Source of the DNA: Phoenix dactylifera
Taxonomy: Eukaryota > Streptophyta > Magnoliopsida > Arecales > Arecaceae
DNA length: 64,000 bases
Assembly (NCBI RefSeq): GCF_009389715.1
Contig: NC_052392.1
Location: 34,517,144-34,581,143, forward strand
Reading direction: 5' to 3'
Made by a program: the position numbers and the translations under genes. This document shows positions 1 to 13,363 of this stretch, one piece after another. How positions within the stretch are numbered: the first letter of the stretch is position 1; each line of letters starts with the position of its first letter. The notes under the pieces were generated by a model. The model ran no database searches. It had not been told where the DNA came from and saw nothing but the letters and a program-made list of their open reading frames with translations.

Positions 1-2036
1 AATAACAGGCCCAAAATTCAGATCTTTACAAGAAGGCCACAAAGGTCGGGTTTTCATGTTTGGATATTTGAAGAAAGGAAAAACTCTAAACTCGCATAGA
101 AGAGGCAAATAAAGAGAGTTCTTTGAGATAAACAATGGTTAGTTCTTGTTGAGAAGAACAACCAGCCATACTTGGATTAGTTTGAAGGTTGCTGCCCATG
201 AAATGGGCATTGGACATTATTAATTTAAAGACAACCACGTGAGATGGGGAATTTTTTGGAAGCAAGGTTGCTATCACAGTAGGAGCAATCTCATAGAATG
301 AAGAATGGTACACGTCCTACGTTTCAATGGGATTACATAAGAATATGAAACTTAGAACAAACTCCGGGTGGGGAGTTATAAGAGAGGAGAGGGTGGAGGA
401 TTAAAGTAATGTGAAAAATAACAGTAATAAACATAGGAGACATGGGAGAAATAATTGTAATAAAGAGAAGAGTTATGGGACGATTGAGGAGTTGTTTGAC
501 AGTTCAGAAGATATGAGATCAGATGCTAGCTAAATTCACCCATTATATCTTGTAGTCCATTCCCAGATATTGGCTGGTTTGCTCCATTAGCTTAGCAGTT
601 CAAAATAGATGCAACGCATGGCGAAGAGTTTTGATGATGGAGAGCTATATGTCCAAAGGATATAAATAATAAAAAAATAAATATATGATAAAAAAAAGAA
701 GTTCAAGTGTTTGAGAGGAGTTAAAATGGATAGTTAAAATAACGCTGCACAGGATAAAAATTTTCATATAAACACAAAAGCAATTTATATAAATGCAATG
801 AGGAATCCCTAAAACATATCACCATCCAATGCAGGACCCTAGAGTGGATATAAGGGTCCCACTAAACCATTGGGTAATAATGTATTAGGAATCCCTAAAT
901 TTGATGGTACAAAATCAATAGAAAAAATAAGGGGACTAGACTATTATATATTAAGCTTTTTAGCATTCAGTATACAATGCCAGGTCCAAAATCGGACATA
1001 AGGAGACTAGTAAACAATTATGTCATGATATTTTTAGCATATTAGCATCCAAAAGTAGACATTAGGGGTCCACTTAAAAATTATACAAACATATCAACAT
1101 CGAAGCAAATAGTAGTGCTATATATATAATTTAGATCTCCATATGCTGAAAACTTTATGCCATAATCCTACTTTTTCAATGTCATCACACCTCTCAAGCT
1201 GTGGCCTGTCTTTTTGATGTTGGGAAGACACTCAATAGGAAATGTCGTAGTTGTCCCTCTCGTCAAAGCGATGGCCTCGTTCTAGAGGGGAATGGGTAGG
1301 CACTAGATTTTGTCGAACAAGTGGCAGGCTTGGTGGATCAAGCTGAGGTCGACACCGGAGAGGAAGCCCCTGAAATTGTTGGGTTAGGAGAGAGAGAGGA
1401 CTAGGGCAATCTTAATTTTTCTTGATTTAATGGACATTTTTGATCAAAACTAACTACCTTTTATCCTTCTTTAATCTGCCACATTAGATCAATTATCGAT
1501 CATGTGCGGTCATATGACAGTCAAGAGCAGATAGCGTTGAGCTTCGTCTGTCCGATTTTCTAATTTCACTCTATTTTTTGACTTTGTTGACTAAATTGCC
1601 ATAGGCCGAACTTGGATAACTTGATTGCTAGTATCCCTAAATTTGATGGTACAAAAATGCACTTCCCTAATAATTGTCTTCCTCTATGGACATGTATTCT
1701 GAAATTGTTTTATATTGAACTATTTGCTGCAATATTTTAGATTTCTAGTAAAAATAACTAGTTGAAAACTATATGTTACTCTTAAAATAAGAAACAATCT
1801 CTCATTCATCATGAAATCACATTAATTATTCAATCTCCATTATCACTTCATTTGATCATAGTCGTTAAATCTTGATATGCCTAGAGACTTGTTTGCCCTT
1901 ATCAAAAGAAGATTTTGGCATGTGTAATGCACGTGAGGGAAAGAATGGAAAGCTGTGAAATTTTTAATTATTTATATAGCTGGATAAATGCACTACCATT
2001 TTTGACTTGTACACTGCTAAAAGAGAAAAGGAGAGT

Positions 2037-2092
<56 letters not shown>
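2037..2092. repeat. (TAA)n microsatellite
   Basis: An uninterrupted run of about 18 TAA/ATA triplets in AT-rich intergenic DNA. It is a simple sequence repeat with no coding context. Confidence 0.95.
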
Positions 2093-5000
2093 TTAAAAGG
2101 ATAAAAACTTGCATGGATTTTGTTTAATAAGGAGTCCTATTGATATGAAGTTTTTTAAAAGTTTTTAGATCCTTGGAAAGTTCTTAGAATTTCTACAATA
2201 TTAAAAAAAAAATTTAGAGTTGTATTATTTCTGAAAAAATACGTATGCAATGTACGGACTCTGGAAAGTTGCTTTGCTTTGGACGTATGTGATCTATGGA
2301 CTCTTATAAATTTATTGGGACATGAGAAACCGTATACAACTTTTTTTGACCTTCTATTTTATAACTTTTCTTGTCTCAAACTTTTCTTCTACACTTCTTT
2401 TTTTTTGGGCGTGGGTTCTTGATTAGGTGATTAAGAAGTGCAATCTTATATATATCACCTTTGTTTTGAGTATTGTATCCTGAAGCTGGGATTTCCAAGA
2501 GTCCTTTTGCATCCATAAGAGGGAAAATCTCTATCCTTAAGAAAGCTTCCCGAAAGTGCCTTACCTAACTAAATTCTTTTCCTCATTACACTCCTTTCTA
2601 TTTCATTAAATCAGCACAACAGATACGTATTCTCATACAAGAAAAAGAAGATACATGCATTTAACCACCCAGCCTCTCCAACAATGGTTACAGAAGCACA
2701 CTAAAAAAAAAAAGATGGTCTAAAAAAGATGAGTTTGCTTCATTTTACATTTGAGATCTGTTGTTATATTGCCAAAGCTCTTCTGCTGTGTCTTTTTGGC
2801 TGCTTATCCTGCCTATAAATTGCTATGATTGTTGACAGAGAGTTTGCTGAAGAACTGCAGATTTTATCGTGTGATGTTTCTGTAGAAGTTTTTTGGTCTA
2901 AGAGGTACCCATTAGTGGTGTGCGTATTTAAGACAGAAACAGCACATACTCCTGCTTCGTTCTTCTCATGCATAAGATTTTACTTTCTTTTTTACATGCA
3001 TTTATGTATACCATAAAAAATATATATAAGTGATCGAGCTGTTCTGATTTAAAATATCGAGATTTTTTTTTTTTTTTAACCTACTCCCATTAAACTTCTC
3101 AAGCTGTTATGCATTCTGTTGCAATTATTTGACCACTTAGTGTAATAATTTTTGACTGTTTCAGCTTTGAACTTTTTAATTTCGAAAGCATGCTCTCATT
3201 CTTCTCATAGACTACTAGGGCATATTTGTTCTTTTGTAAGCTAACTTGGTCTTCAAGTCTTGTGTTTTTTCCTTGGACTGGCTTTTAGTCCAGTTAAAGC
3301 TCATTCTTTCCTGGACTCTGTCTCCCATGCTCCCAAAGGTCTACATTTCTTATTAATTCAAAAGGGATACGCGTGGTCGTCAATGGCATCTCTTTGGTAC
3401 AACATATGTTATATGTGGCAGTGCACCGGCCATTTGGTGTACCTAAATTGTATTTTTTACTGTGCGCAATGTTAGCCTAAAACTGTACCCACCGTCCAAC
3501 ACTATTCAGTTTGTACCCACGGTCAATGATCGTACAGTGGGAAGTGTCTAATTGTGAAATCTGGATATTTAGGCTAGTTGTTATGTATCCACTGGGTTGT
3601 AGTTGATCCATTAGCTCTTGCTTCAACCATGATATGAGCTAAAGGTATTCCCCCAGAGAGGGGTATTGAAGCCTCTACAATCTGAGTTGAGAATGTTTGG
3701 CTAATATTTTCAGGTGTAGGCTGAAGATAATAGTCTACATGATGCTGATGTATTGGCTAAAATATGGAGCTTGGTGCAACAAAGCTATGCTATCAAAGGG
3801 TATCTAGGTTTTGCTTTTGTCTTAGTACTCAGCACTATGGATGCAATACCCATCTTATCTGACTAGAAATTTGCATGTCCTATGCACACTTCTATGAATT
3901 TGATTCGATACATGCATGAGATAGTTGAACATCCTGACTATAGGCGATGGTCGATCGAAGTTCTCATTGTATAGTAAAGGATATTTATTACTTACACATT
4001 TTGGAGATCAAGCTGAACCTCAATATCTACTATTATAAACCAATATGTTGGGTAGGGGCTCAGTGTTTCTCCCTTCCATTTTCATCTCTACACACACACA
4101 CACACTCAATCCACAATATTCTTCGACGTGCTTCTTGTGCATTCATCTAATGTTTTAACAATTTGGCTCTCTGGAATAATGGCAATCAATCAAATGCTTT
4201 TTAAGAAACCAATGCAAAAGCCAAACCAAGTACTCGTTAACTGCAATGCTCCAATGTTTGGTGCGTCCAATTACTACTGTAGGCTGTTATGTGATAAAAG
4301 TCTCCAATTAGTAACTAGCGTGGGCATGCTCTCGGTTAGGATAACGCCATGTTAGTGGGAATATTTTAGCAAGGAAAGCTTCGACTACACAGGGTGATAT
4401 ACGTAGTGTCACGTCCCATTAACGGGTAAAAGTGAAAGCTAAACGTAAGACGTGAGACCACACAGTAACACCTCCAACATGACCAAACTTTTTCAGACAG
4501 CTACTAATGGACCTTGGTGTGCCTTCGTCCCTTTACATGCCTCCATGATACCTTAGTTTAAACTTACTGAAAACTCACCATCTTCATTTCTTCTTTGCGT
4601 AGCACAATGGAGAGATGTCATCATGCGTTGCCTCAAAGAAAGCTCAGAACAGTGATGTGAGCGATGTATGGGAGACATGCCCACACTAAACACACAAAAC
4701 CTGCAAGGAAAATATATGCCTTTCTGAAAAGTAATGTAAAGCCATCGCCCATACATAGCATCCACTCGTTGCATTCAAAAGGGTCGTTTGCCTCTCCTCG
4801 AGCCCCGTGATTCCATGTGCTTCCTACACAGCATTTGCTTTGAGATGCTTCCTTTCGGCCTTATGTACACATACAATTATAGCAACAGTTGCACCACAGT
4901 GCACCGAATTAGTTCTCACGTGTACTGACTCCATATATAAAATTTCAGTGTGGGACCTTAGACCATACGGATGCACGCATGCACCCCTGCTGCAATATTC

Positions 5001-5109
5001 TGACCTCAAGCAGAATGTACCTTACTATGTGAGTCATATAGAAAATATCACCCTGTGTAAACCATTTCAACCATGCACCTACTTACCGGGGGCAGCCAGA
5101 TGAGCAAAG

Positions 5110-5326
5110 CATTGGTGAGCGAGCTCATGTTTGGCTCAAAATGAGGCCTGAGTTCAAGTCGCTCAATTAGCAAAAGAGCTCACTCAAGCTCCGCTTATAT
5201 AGTTATATATTATTATTTTTTATATAAAAATATTTTTGTATTTATTTAACAGAGTGCATTTTTAATTATGAGATTAAGATATAGTCCAATTTTGAATTAT
5301 TTAATAAAATTACAAAAAAAATAAAA

Positions 5327-5386
<60 letters not shown>

Positions 5387-5480
5387 CTTTGTAGTGACAT
5401 AAGGTGGCTCGAGCTTGGATCAATTACAAATGAGCCAAGCTTGAGGTGGACCTGGTTTTCTTGAGCTGAGCTTGTTTACT
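5110..5480. mobile_element. possible degenerate MITE with GAGCTC/CTTGAGC-rich ends
   Basis: The left part has phrases such as gagcgagctcatg and agctcactcaagctccg. The right part has ggctcgagcttgg and gagccaagcttgag, which read roughly as inverted counterparts. The middle is AT-rich and holds a compound CT/CA microsatellite. This resembles decayed hAT-type MITEs with alternating GAGCTC/GCTCGAG termini. Exact ends and a target duplication could not be fixed. Confidence 0.3.
5328..5385. repeat. compound (TC)n(AC)n microsatellite
   Basis: About nine TC units are followed directly by about twenty AC units. It sits inside the possible MITE at 5110-5480. Confidence 0.95.
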
Positions 5481-6627
5481 CTCTACTAGTTTTCTTGAGA
5501 AGAATTACTCCCTGCATATTACTTCACCAAGTCACTGGTGGCTTGGTAAGCTCTGGCCTGGTCTATACAAGGTAGATAGCTTGTATTGTACTCACAGATC
5601 AGGATGCATGCACCTTTTCCTGAGAAGACTGAAGAGCTGGCCTCGTCAGGTCTTTGTGTTTGGTAGATGTCTAATAAAGGGCACAGAACAAACTGCAGGA
5701 AGAGACGTACAGCAGTGTGAGTGCAAGCAATGAAAATTGGGTCCAGTAAAAGAAGTACTACTCTTTCCCTTCCCCTACCAAACTCGTTAACAGTGTTGCA
5801 GTGCCACTCAGCCATTGATGCAAGGAAGAGAAGAATCCGGTCAGCAAAGATATGCCACGCTCACACCTAACCACCCTCCAATGTCCTTCCATTTCTGGAA
5901 TGACATATCACAAAATGAAAGGTAGGACCCACCAGCATGGGTTGTGTATTTCCACAAGTAGAAGAATTTTACAAACCGTCTAAAGACTTCTTATATCATA
6001 CTTGAAGACCAGTGATTTGATGGCTACCCAATCTACCAAATGCTAGTGTTTTTCATCTATTAAGGTACGTTTTTCTGAAGAATAGCTTCTACTCTATTTT
6101 TTTATGATGTGACACAAACTTTTTGAAAAGTTAAAAATAATGTTGATTAAATGCCGATGGCAATTATATAAAAACTATTTTGTGAACTGTATTATTAGAT
6201 TTTTTTTAAAATTTTTTTACTCTTTTATTTTCTGATTCATGTGGATGTGTTTTTAAAAAAAAAGAAAAAAAAGAAAGGAGATTCTCCTTTCTCTCTCTCT
6301 CTCGTGCACGCCCTTTAAATTGTTTACTGGGACGCGTCGCTATTGCCGCAGGGAGTTGAGCAGCCTTGCCATTTCAATTATGGATGGGAGAAGTGAGAAG
6401 ACTTCCAGCAAAAAAAAAAAGTGAGAAGACTTTGGAGGGGAGGGAGGACATGTCTATACGGAAAGCTAGAGATTGCCAAGCGATTTTGCTGTGGACGTGA
6501 CCACCAAATCCTCTGTGCGTGGATTTTGCGTGGATACCGGACAAAGGAGCCTACTTTGGTTTGTACCAAGACAAACGAGCCCAGCTACTTGGGTGCTTGT
6601 ATTCGGTTTCCAGTTCTATTTGTACCT

Positions 6628-6937
6628 GGAGCTAGTGTTTCTTTAACTAAACTTTGTCTCCCTGTGGTTAAGGCACTTAAAGAATGAAGTGAAGACAAGC
6701 ACAGTGCCATAACACCTGTTCTTGTTCTATCTATATAATCCATAATTGTTGCGTTGGATAAAGATAGAGCCTTGGCTTACTTGGAGCTAGTGTTTCTTTA
6801 TCTAGACTTCGTCTCCCTGTGGTTAAGGCACTTAAAGAATGAAGTGAAGACGAGCACAGTGCCAATAACACCTGTTCTTGTTGGATCTATGTAATCCATA
6901 ATTGTTACGTTGGATAAAGATAGAGCTTTGGCTTCAT
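6628..6937. repeat. 155-bp tandem duplication, two copies
   Basis: A block starting ggagctagtgtttcttta at 6628 recurs at 6783 with few differences. Shared landmarks include tctccctgtggttaaggc, gaatgaagtgaagac, and ataatccataattgtt followed by ggataaagatagagc. It has no coding content and the function is unknown. Confidence 0.9.
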
Positions 6938-7833
6938 GTGACCTACGTACAGACAATGGTGCAACTGCCTGGGCCTACCTGTGTCACGGATCTCCATCGC
7001 ACGACTTTACCAACACTATTGCACCCTCTTCATTATAAGCCTTTCCGGATTCCTTTCCACTAGCTTAGGCATCATCATATATCTACTTATAAAACCTTAT
7101 GTATCTGTCTCTAAAGTTCTTAATATTGCTACTATATATTCAGTCTTTGTGCCCCACCATGTTATATCATTATTTAATTGATGGCATGGAAAGGAAATAA
7201 TGACTATTCTCCACCAAGTTCAGCTTTTGACTGCATCTTTATGGAATAAGATAATAAATAAAGAAAGATCATGGTAAACTATAGGAGATATTCGACAAAA
7301 ATCACTGCTAGTATATTTAATCTAATGTTCTTTCTTTCGAGACTACTTTATTATGTGTCCGGTGCAACGTTCAAATGAGAGCTAGCCATTGCGACAATAT
7401 AATTATGGTAAGTACGTACCATAGTGTTATTTAGATGCCTGAGTTGCTCATTTATGTATGACACAATGGGGGCCCCTCAGGCCATCAACTTAACCATTGT
7501 ATGTATTATTTTGTTACGTACGATACTTTTTCTTCTTTGTAACCCATGTCGTTTCTTATTTGGATATATATAGTTATCTGCTAAATAAGTTTTTGAAATG
7601 AAAGCCAACCCTGAAAAGAGTGGCTTGGTGAAGAAGCCCGCCATCCTTTTCAATCAACCTAGGGTTTCTACCCCCTATCTCATGCACAACCGCGTTAACC
7701 CCACTGCTGGGCCCCAAAGCTCACCTCCCTCCCCTTCTATATGACCCTTGGATTGCAAGCCTCTTCTACATAACCCTTGGCTTGGAAGCCATAGGAAAGG
7801 CAAAAGCCAACCCTTCCTAAAACCCTTCCAGCC
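6938..7833. promoter_or_regulatory. upstream region of the GST gene
   Basis: No gene is seen in this stretch. A TATA-like tatatga lies at 7738-7744, about 90 bases before the GST start codon. Around it, the phrase cccttggattgcaagcc recurs slightly changed as cccttggcttggaagcc, a small local duplication in the presumed 5' UTR. The promoter call rests on position only. Confidence 0.35.
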
Positions 7834-8728
7834 ATGGAGCAGTCCCCCTCTTGTCTTAAACTCTTCGGCTCATGGGCCAGCTCCTACACCCACCGAGTCC
7901 AACTTGCCCTCAAGCTCAAGGGCCTAGAATTTGAGTACATGGAGGAGGACCTCACTAACAAGAGCCCCTCCCTCCTCCTATACAACCATGTCTACAAGAA
8001 GGTCCCCGTGCTGCTCCACCTCGACCGCCCGATCGTCGAGTCGGTCATCATCCTCGAATACATAGACGAGACCTGGACCGACCACCCGATCATGCCCATC
8101 GATCCCTATGAGCGGGCCATTGCCCGCTTCTGGTGCCACTTCGCCGACGACAAGGTTATCTTCCGCCCATTAATTTCCTAGACTTGTTAAGCTATCAGTC
8201 TTCCATGCACATTTTTTGTATCATCACTGAGGCTTTGGATGCATGGCAATGCAGCTTGGCCCTGCAGCCGGCGCAGTGTTCGGGTCATCAGGTGAGGATC
8301 AGAAGGCTGCTGTGTGCCAAGTCCATGAGAATCTGAAGCTAATCGAAACTGAGCTCCGGGAGGGAGCATTCAAGGGGAGAAGGTTCTTTGGTGGCGATAA
8401 GATTGGTATCTTGGACATTGTCCTCGGATGCGGCTCCTATTGGCTCGCCGTGTTTAATGAGGTCATGGAGGTGAAGCTCGTCGACTCCGAGGCATTCCCC
8501 CTCTTCCATGCATGGCTCCGAGACTTTGAGGAGCAGAAGGAGGTGAAGGAAATCATTCCGGCCATCGATACGTTGCTGGAGTATGCTAGAGGCATTCGTC
8601 AAATGATGCTTAGTCTCAAAGACACCACTTCTTCCACCACCACCACCACCACCACCGCTGCCGCCACCACTGCCGCCACCAACAACAGCAATAACAACCT
8701 AGTTATTGAAAGTGGCACTAGTGTTTAA
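7834..8728 (+). CDS. tau-class glutathione S-transferase, two exons
   Basis: This encodes a cytosolic plant GST that conjugates glutathione to electrophiles. Exon 1 is 7834-8154, the 100-bp intron 8155-8254 has GT...AG ends in phase 0, and exon 2 is 8255-8728. The predicted protein is 264 residues. The N-terminal thioredoxin-fold domain (about 1-85) shows KLFGSWASSYTHRV, where Ser16 is the likely catalytic serine, then KKVPVLLH and ESVIILEYIDETW, the tau-type glutathione-binding segment. Exon 1 ends at FADDK, the conserved junction of plant GSTU genes. The helical domain contains RRFFGGDKIGILDIV. The start is the first Met, directly before the conserved domain. Unusual: tau GSTs are usually about 220-235 residues, and this one ends in a low-complexity Ser/Thr/Ala/Asn tail of about 35 residues encoded by an ACC/GCC-rich microsatellite at about 8630-8695. 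No frameshift or stop is seen, so the gene is probably functional. Confidence 0.93.
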
Positions 8729-10599
8729 AAGGGAAGGGTCTTTCTAAGGTTTGGTTTACTATGGTAGTGTAATAGGTTTGGTAGGCTCTCTATATTATGA
8801 TCATAGTTTCTTGCGTTCTGTCATGTGATTAGATGCTTTAAATATGGTTTCTAGTTGTGTAGATGTAAGTTTTATTATATTGGTGGTTAGAGAATCTTCT
8901 GCTTGATAACATGAGCATGTGGGATTGCTTTGTTTGAATTCAACGGTCTACAACCCGGTTCTTATTCTAAGTCATTTGGATGCTTATACTACAAATCAAT
9001 ATATTGGAAGTTGATGTCAAGGATTTCTTTAATGCCAGTCCTAACTTCCATATGAAAAGCTATTGGAGATGAACTGAAGAGTTCCTTTCGCCAATAAAAT
9101 GGAGCGACGTGTAGGAAAGAGAAGCATGGCCTAGATGATACAACTTATCCAACGAGCACAGGTAAAATCTAAGATGATTTTTTTAAATGTCCAATTAATT
9201 CACAAGTCATATCAAGTTCTTAAGTTCCAACAGCTATGGAGGAGGGTGGAGACTCAGGATGGAGGAAAGGAGTGAGGGAGATACGAAGAGAAGATTACTA
9301 GAAAACTTTTTCTTCTCTTAAAAAAAACTATTGGGAACTCTCTTCATATAAATGTAGGAGCCATCATTAATTTTTTTCCTTGTGGGCACTCATACAACTC
9401 CGAGCTTATTTAACTTGGACTCGGATGCGTTAGTCCTCCTCAATTCAGTAAATAAAGCCAGGAAAAGCTGATCTGAAAAGGTAGTAGGAGGCAGCTTGCA
9501 TGGGTTTGGTGGGTCCATGATTATTCCTTCTAAGTCTTGAGAATATACTAAAGTTTTATAACAAAAAATCATTTCTTTCCTACTTTGCATCTTGGAGTTG
9601 GACTTTGAAGCCATAAGCGACAAAGCACATGCGAATAGCTGGAGAGCGAAAAGACACCCATGATAGGCTATTTTCATATTCTTCTACTTTGCTTGAAAAA
9701 TAGATTATTTTTTACTACTGTTACTTGAAATTCGAACCTCTTAAGAGTAGAATGAGAATGGAAGAAGAAAATGATAATGTTTTGAACCAGGTTTTGGCAG
9801 TATACACGCGTGTGTATATATATAAGACTTCATCTAGCTCATCATTTTATAATAATGGCTATTATTATGTTATACTGGCTTATCTCAAGAAAATAATCTT
9901 AGCTGGACCAAAACAAAAAAAAAGAAAATAATTTTAGCTGTTATAATATTATTTATATTAGTAATGGATAAGTAAGGATCTTTACTTGACTATTATTCTG
10001 TTATTACATAGTAGGAATAATGATTGTTATTTGTTATTGACACGTAACTAAGGTATATATATTAATTATAAATATTAGAATATGAGAGAAGAGGGAAGAA
10101 GATGGATCTCTTTCAGGGATCCAGCCACTAACCTGCATTAATAGAACATCTTTTCTTCGCCTAAGATACATGCATGATTATTCAAAATAGAGACCCATGA
10201 CTCACCTAAATAAGGTAGATATTTGATGGGCAAGCACAATGCCATCAAACCATATCTTAAGGATCATATGGAATAATCTAGTCAAACCTATGATTGTTGG
10301 AAACAGAAAACATATATAAAAATTTTTGAAAAGATAGGTATGTAATATCCGACCCCGCTTAAGCAACACTTGTCCTCAAAGGTTATTTAAAACTTCATTT
10401 GCCTGCAAATTTTCATCATCTTTTCCAAAAGTTGTGCATTCCATCAATGCCAATTTGCCGTGCATTGATGTCCAAGACCAAAAGATTTTCATCATAGTTT
10501 AAGCATAGTCCCTTCTTCCACCTTTCACAAATCTCAACAGAAAACAAGCCTGATCCTTTTCCTTAAAAAACAAAAAAATTTGGCTCACAATTTGCTTCT
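8729..10599. other. intergenic DNA downstream of GST, no supported gene
   Basis: I find no domain-bearing frame here. The longest frames (about 95 codons on minus at 9390-9677, 68 on plus at 9725-9931) have no recognisable motif. The sequence is AT-rich. The right part (from about 10340) may belong to the retroelement whose gag relic follows. Confidence 0.5.
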
Positions 10600-10960
10600 T
10601 GCCATATTTGAGAATTAATTTGCACAGCCCCCTGATGAAGACGAGCCAAGGAGAATGCTCGGAATTGAGTTGTTGTTTGAAGAACCTTTTCTCCTATGTT
10701 GATTTCGTCTCGGAGACCTAAAACCAGAAAAGGTAACCAAAAATGATTTGAGTAAACCAGTTATACTGTTGGCAATTCTCTCGAACCATGTTTGGTATTC
10801 TAGAACAGTTTTGAATTGGCATAAGTTTGAAAGCATTCCTCCTAAATCTGCATCATTGGGAAGCTCAAATTGAGTACAAAAAGCCAGAGTGAATTGTGGC
10901 CATGTTAACCCTCCCACAGATCTATCCATCCACAGGCATCTCTATATGGAGATGCATAAA
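10600..10960 (-). pseudogene. Ty3/gypsy gag relic
   Basis: The minus strand reads as a retrotransposon gag core: W-x-x-F-x-x-A-F near TWPQFTLAFCTQFELPND, then LGGMLSNLCQFKTVLEYQTW and FERIAN. After a frameshift it continues as GLRDEINIGEKVLQ and ARLHQGAVQIN. This W...F...LxxLxQxxxVxEYxxxFE pattern is the family signature of gypsy capsid proteins. The frame change near 10735 and the lack of adjoining protease or RT show it is dead. No LTRs were found for it. Confidence 0.65.
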
Positions 10961-11784
10961 GCCAATGCATAAAGCAAATTGCTCATTCATGATGCGAGTT
11001 TGAAGAATTGCAGCTCCTTGTTCTATGTTTCCCTTGAGAATTAGATGGATTTAGTTGTGGTGCTTGGCTTGTATCCTCCTAAGATTGATGAAAGTTCTCC
11101 ACATAAGCAACAAGTTCTACCTGCATCTTGCTGATTTATTTTATTTGCTATATATAAAAGCTGATCCTTGATTTGTTGATTTCTTCTGGGTTTGTGCTAC
11201 CATCAACGAGTGGAGAAAAAACTAAATATCCAGAAAAATGAAAGTAGATTTTTGATCGCAAGCACAATTTCATCAAATGATATCTTAAGGAGCCAGGCTC
11301 TTATTTTTCCATATCTTAAAGATATCAAATAACTTACTCCAACCTATAATTACTGGAAAAAATAGTATAAGAAATGGAACAAGAAAGCTATGTACAATTT
11401 TTCTTTGCTTTTATAATTAATATTTTTTCAAAATTTGTGCTGGCAATTCTTCATTTGAACAGTGATTTTAAAAATGATAATGTTATCCCTATACCTATTA
11501 TGTGGAAAAGAGAGAGAAAACTCAATCTCTCTCCAAAGTTTAGGAAAATTAGAAAGGAAATCATAGAAAATCATCTCAAATATCCAGAAAAATTAAAACA
11601 ATTATAAGTTATGCAAATATGTTAAAGGTATCTAAATATGTTAAAATTATCTAACTATAATATATGTGTGAACCAAGTACTTTCTGACTTAATGAAATAC
11701 CGAGTAAATCTCAATATCAGCATAATGAATACTGGTATTTTAAAATTCCAATACCACATAAATTTTATTATTTTTCTTTAGTAA
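10961..11784. other. AT-rich DNA, no supported feature
   Basis: There is no convincing coding sequence. A 77-codon plus-strand frame at 11374-11607 has no recognisable domain and biased AT-rich codons. This may be more debris of the gag-bearing element. Confidence 0.4.
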
Positions 11785-12465
11785 ATCACCATGTCTGGAC
11801 TCTTCTTAATTATTTTAGAAAACTTTATGAGGAAAAATATTTTAGGAAGCCATGACATAGAGAAAAAAATTATTTTAGGAATCCATTAGAAATATCACCA
11901 TGCATTGGACTCTTCTTAATTAGTTTTGAAAAATTTATCAAACGTATTTTAGGAAGCCATGACGTAGAGGAAAAAATTATTTTCGAAATTCATTAGAAAT
12001 ATCACCACACATCCGGCTCTTCCTAATTATTTTAGAAAAAATTATGAGAAAAAATATTTGAAGCAATGTATTTAGTGTCCCCACATAGGAAAAAATTATT
12101 TTACGAAGCCATTAGAAATATCACCATACACCGGACTCTTTCTAAGTATTTTAAGAAAAAATATGAGAAAATATTATTCTGTGAATCCATGACATGGAGG
12201 AAAAATTATATTAGCAATCTGCTAGAAATATCATCATGCCATTAGAAATATCACTATGTATTAGACTCTTCTTAATTATTTTAAAAAAAGATTTTTAAGA
12301 AAAGAATATTTGAAGCCATCCTTTTAGAGCCCCCATGCAGATGAAAAAATTATTTTACAAAACCATCAAAAATATCACCATAAGCTGGCTCTTCTTAATT
12401 ATTTTAGGTGAAAATTACAATAACATATTATTTTAGAAAGCCATTAAAAATATCACTAAACACTA
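11785..12465. repeat. tandem satellite, about seven units of 107-130 bp
   Basis: Units start with atcacca/tca and continue with ggactcttcttaatta, then gaaaaaattatttt and ccattagaaat. Unit starts are near 11785, 11894, 12001, 12120, 12250, 12374 and 12452, the last being partial. Units differ by many substitutions and indels, so the array is old. It has no open frame. Confidence 0.85.
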
Positions 12466-13310
12466 GTCGAAGACACATAAAAAAGCCAAGGCTTTAATTC
12501 ATAGGCGACATGTTTATGGTATATCCCATGACATACTACAAAGATTTATGAGAACAACAAATCTATATTTAAATTCTTCAATACAATTTGCAAAATTGAC
12601 AGCACGTATACAAGAATAACAATTCTATATTTATCTTTTCCGTGAGTGCTAATGTTTTTATTAATAAGATATTGAACCTAAAATGATCATTAGTTATTAA
12701 ATACATTCCACTTATAATTTAGTTTTTTATTCTATTTTCAGAGAAATTATGTATTCTTCTATTACATAAATTTATATCTACATTTTCATTATCTTCCTGT
12801 GCATAGCATGGGTATCATTCTTGTTCTTATATAATTGCTAGTTATTCTCTATTATAATGCTATTATAAAGCTATCACAATAGTCACTATTTCAATAGTAA
12901 ATTATTTGAAATCATAAAAATGGGGCAAATAGTAACGTCATAGCAATCAATAACAGCTTCCATGAGGGCCCATTACTGTGGAATAATCTCGTTGTTGAAA
13001 CTGATCTTCCCATTTGTAGATTTCATGTCTCTTATATGTTTAGTGGGCCTTTACCTATGGTAGAGCTCAATCTGTTCGGAGTCAAATCAAAGAGTCCAAT
13101 TTGTTAAGGAGTCAAATTAAAGAAATATATAAAGCCCAAATTATTTGAGCTTTTTGAAAGGGGAAAAAATTTATTGGAAAAGAGAGAGAGCTCACTGGGA
13201 CATTTGGTAGTTAACATGGGCAAGAATGTTACTAGGCTAATTAACATAAAATTGGTAAGATATATAAGAGGGATGCACTAGGGTAAAAAATGACATATGG
13301 AGTAAAGAGG

Positions 13311-13355
<45 letters not shown>
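12466..13355. other. AT-rich intergenic DNA ending in an (AT)n run
   Basis: No coding sequence is recognisable. A perfect AT dinucleotide run of about 19 units lies at 13317-13354 and marks the left edge of the duplicated segment that starts just after it. Confidence 0.6.
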
Positions 13356-13359
<4 letters not shown>

Positions 13360-13363
13360 ATCA

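Larger units (their letters stand above)
1..6627. other. AT-rich intergenic DNA, no supported gene
   Basis: All open frames here are short (under 100 codons), contain no recognisable domain and overlap one another on both strands. I see no exon chain, tRNA or rRNA. The stretch at about 790-1130 has loosely repeated phrases (aggggtcccac, tagcatccaa, atatcaacatc), which suggests old degenerate repeats. The identifiable items are microsatellites and a possible MITE, listed separately. Confidence 0.6.

Noticed and set aside
1180-1380. GC-richer island that might be an exon
   Set aside because: Translations in all frames have stops or no recognisable similarity; nothing beside it forms an exon chain.
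5130-5170. tRNA-like phrase gagttcaagtcgctc
   Set aside because: It has a T-loop-like word only; no A box, acceptor stem or cloverleaf can be drawn around it.
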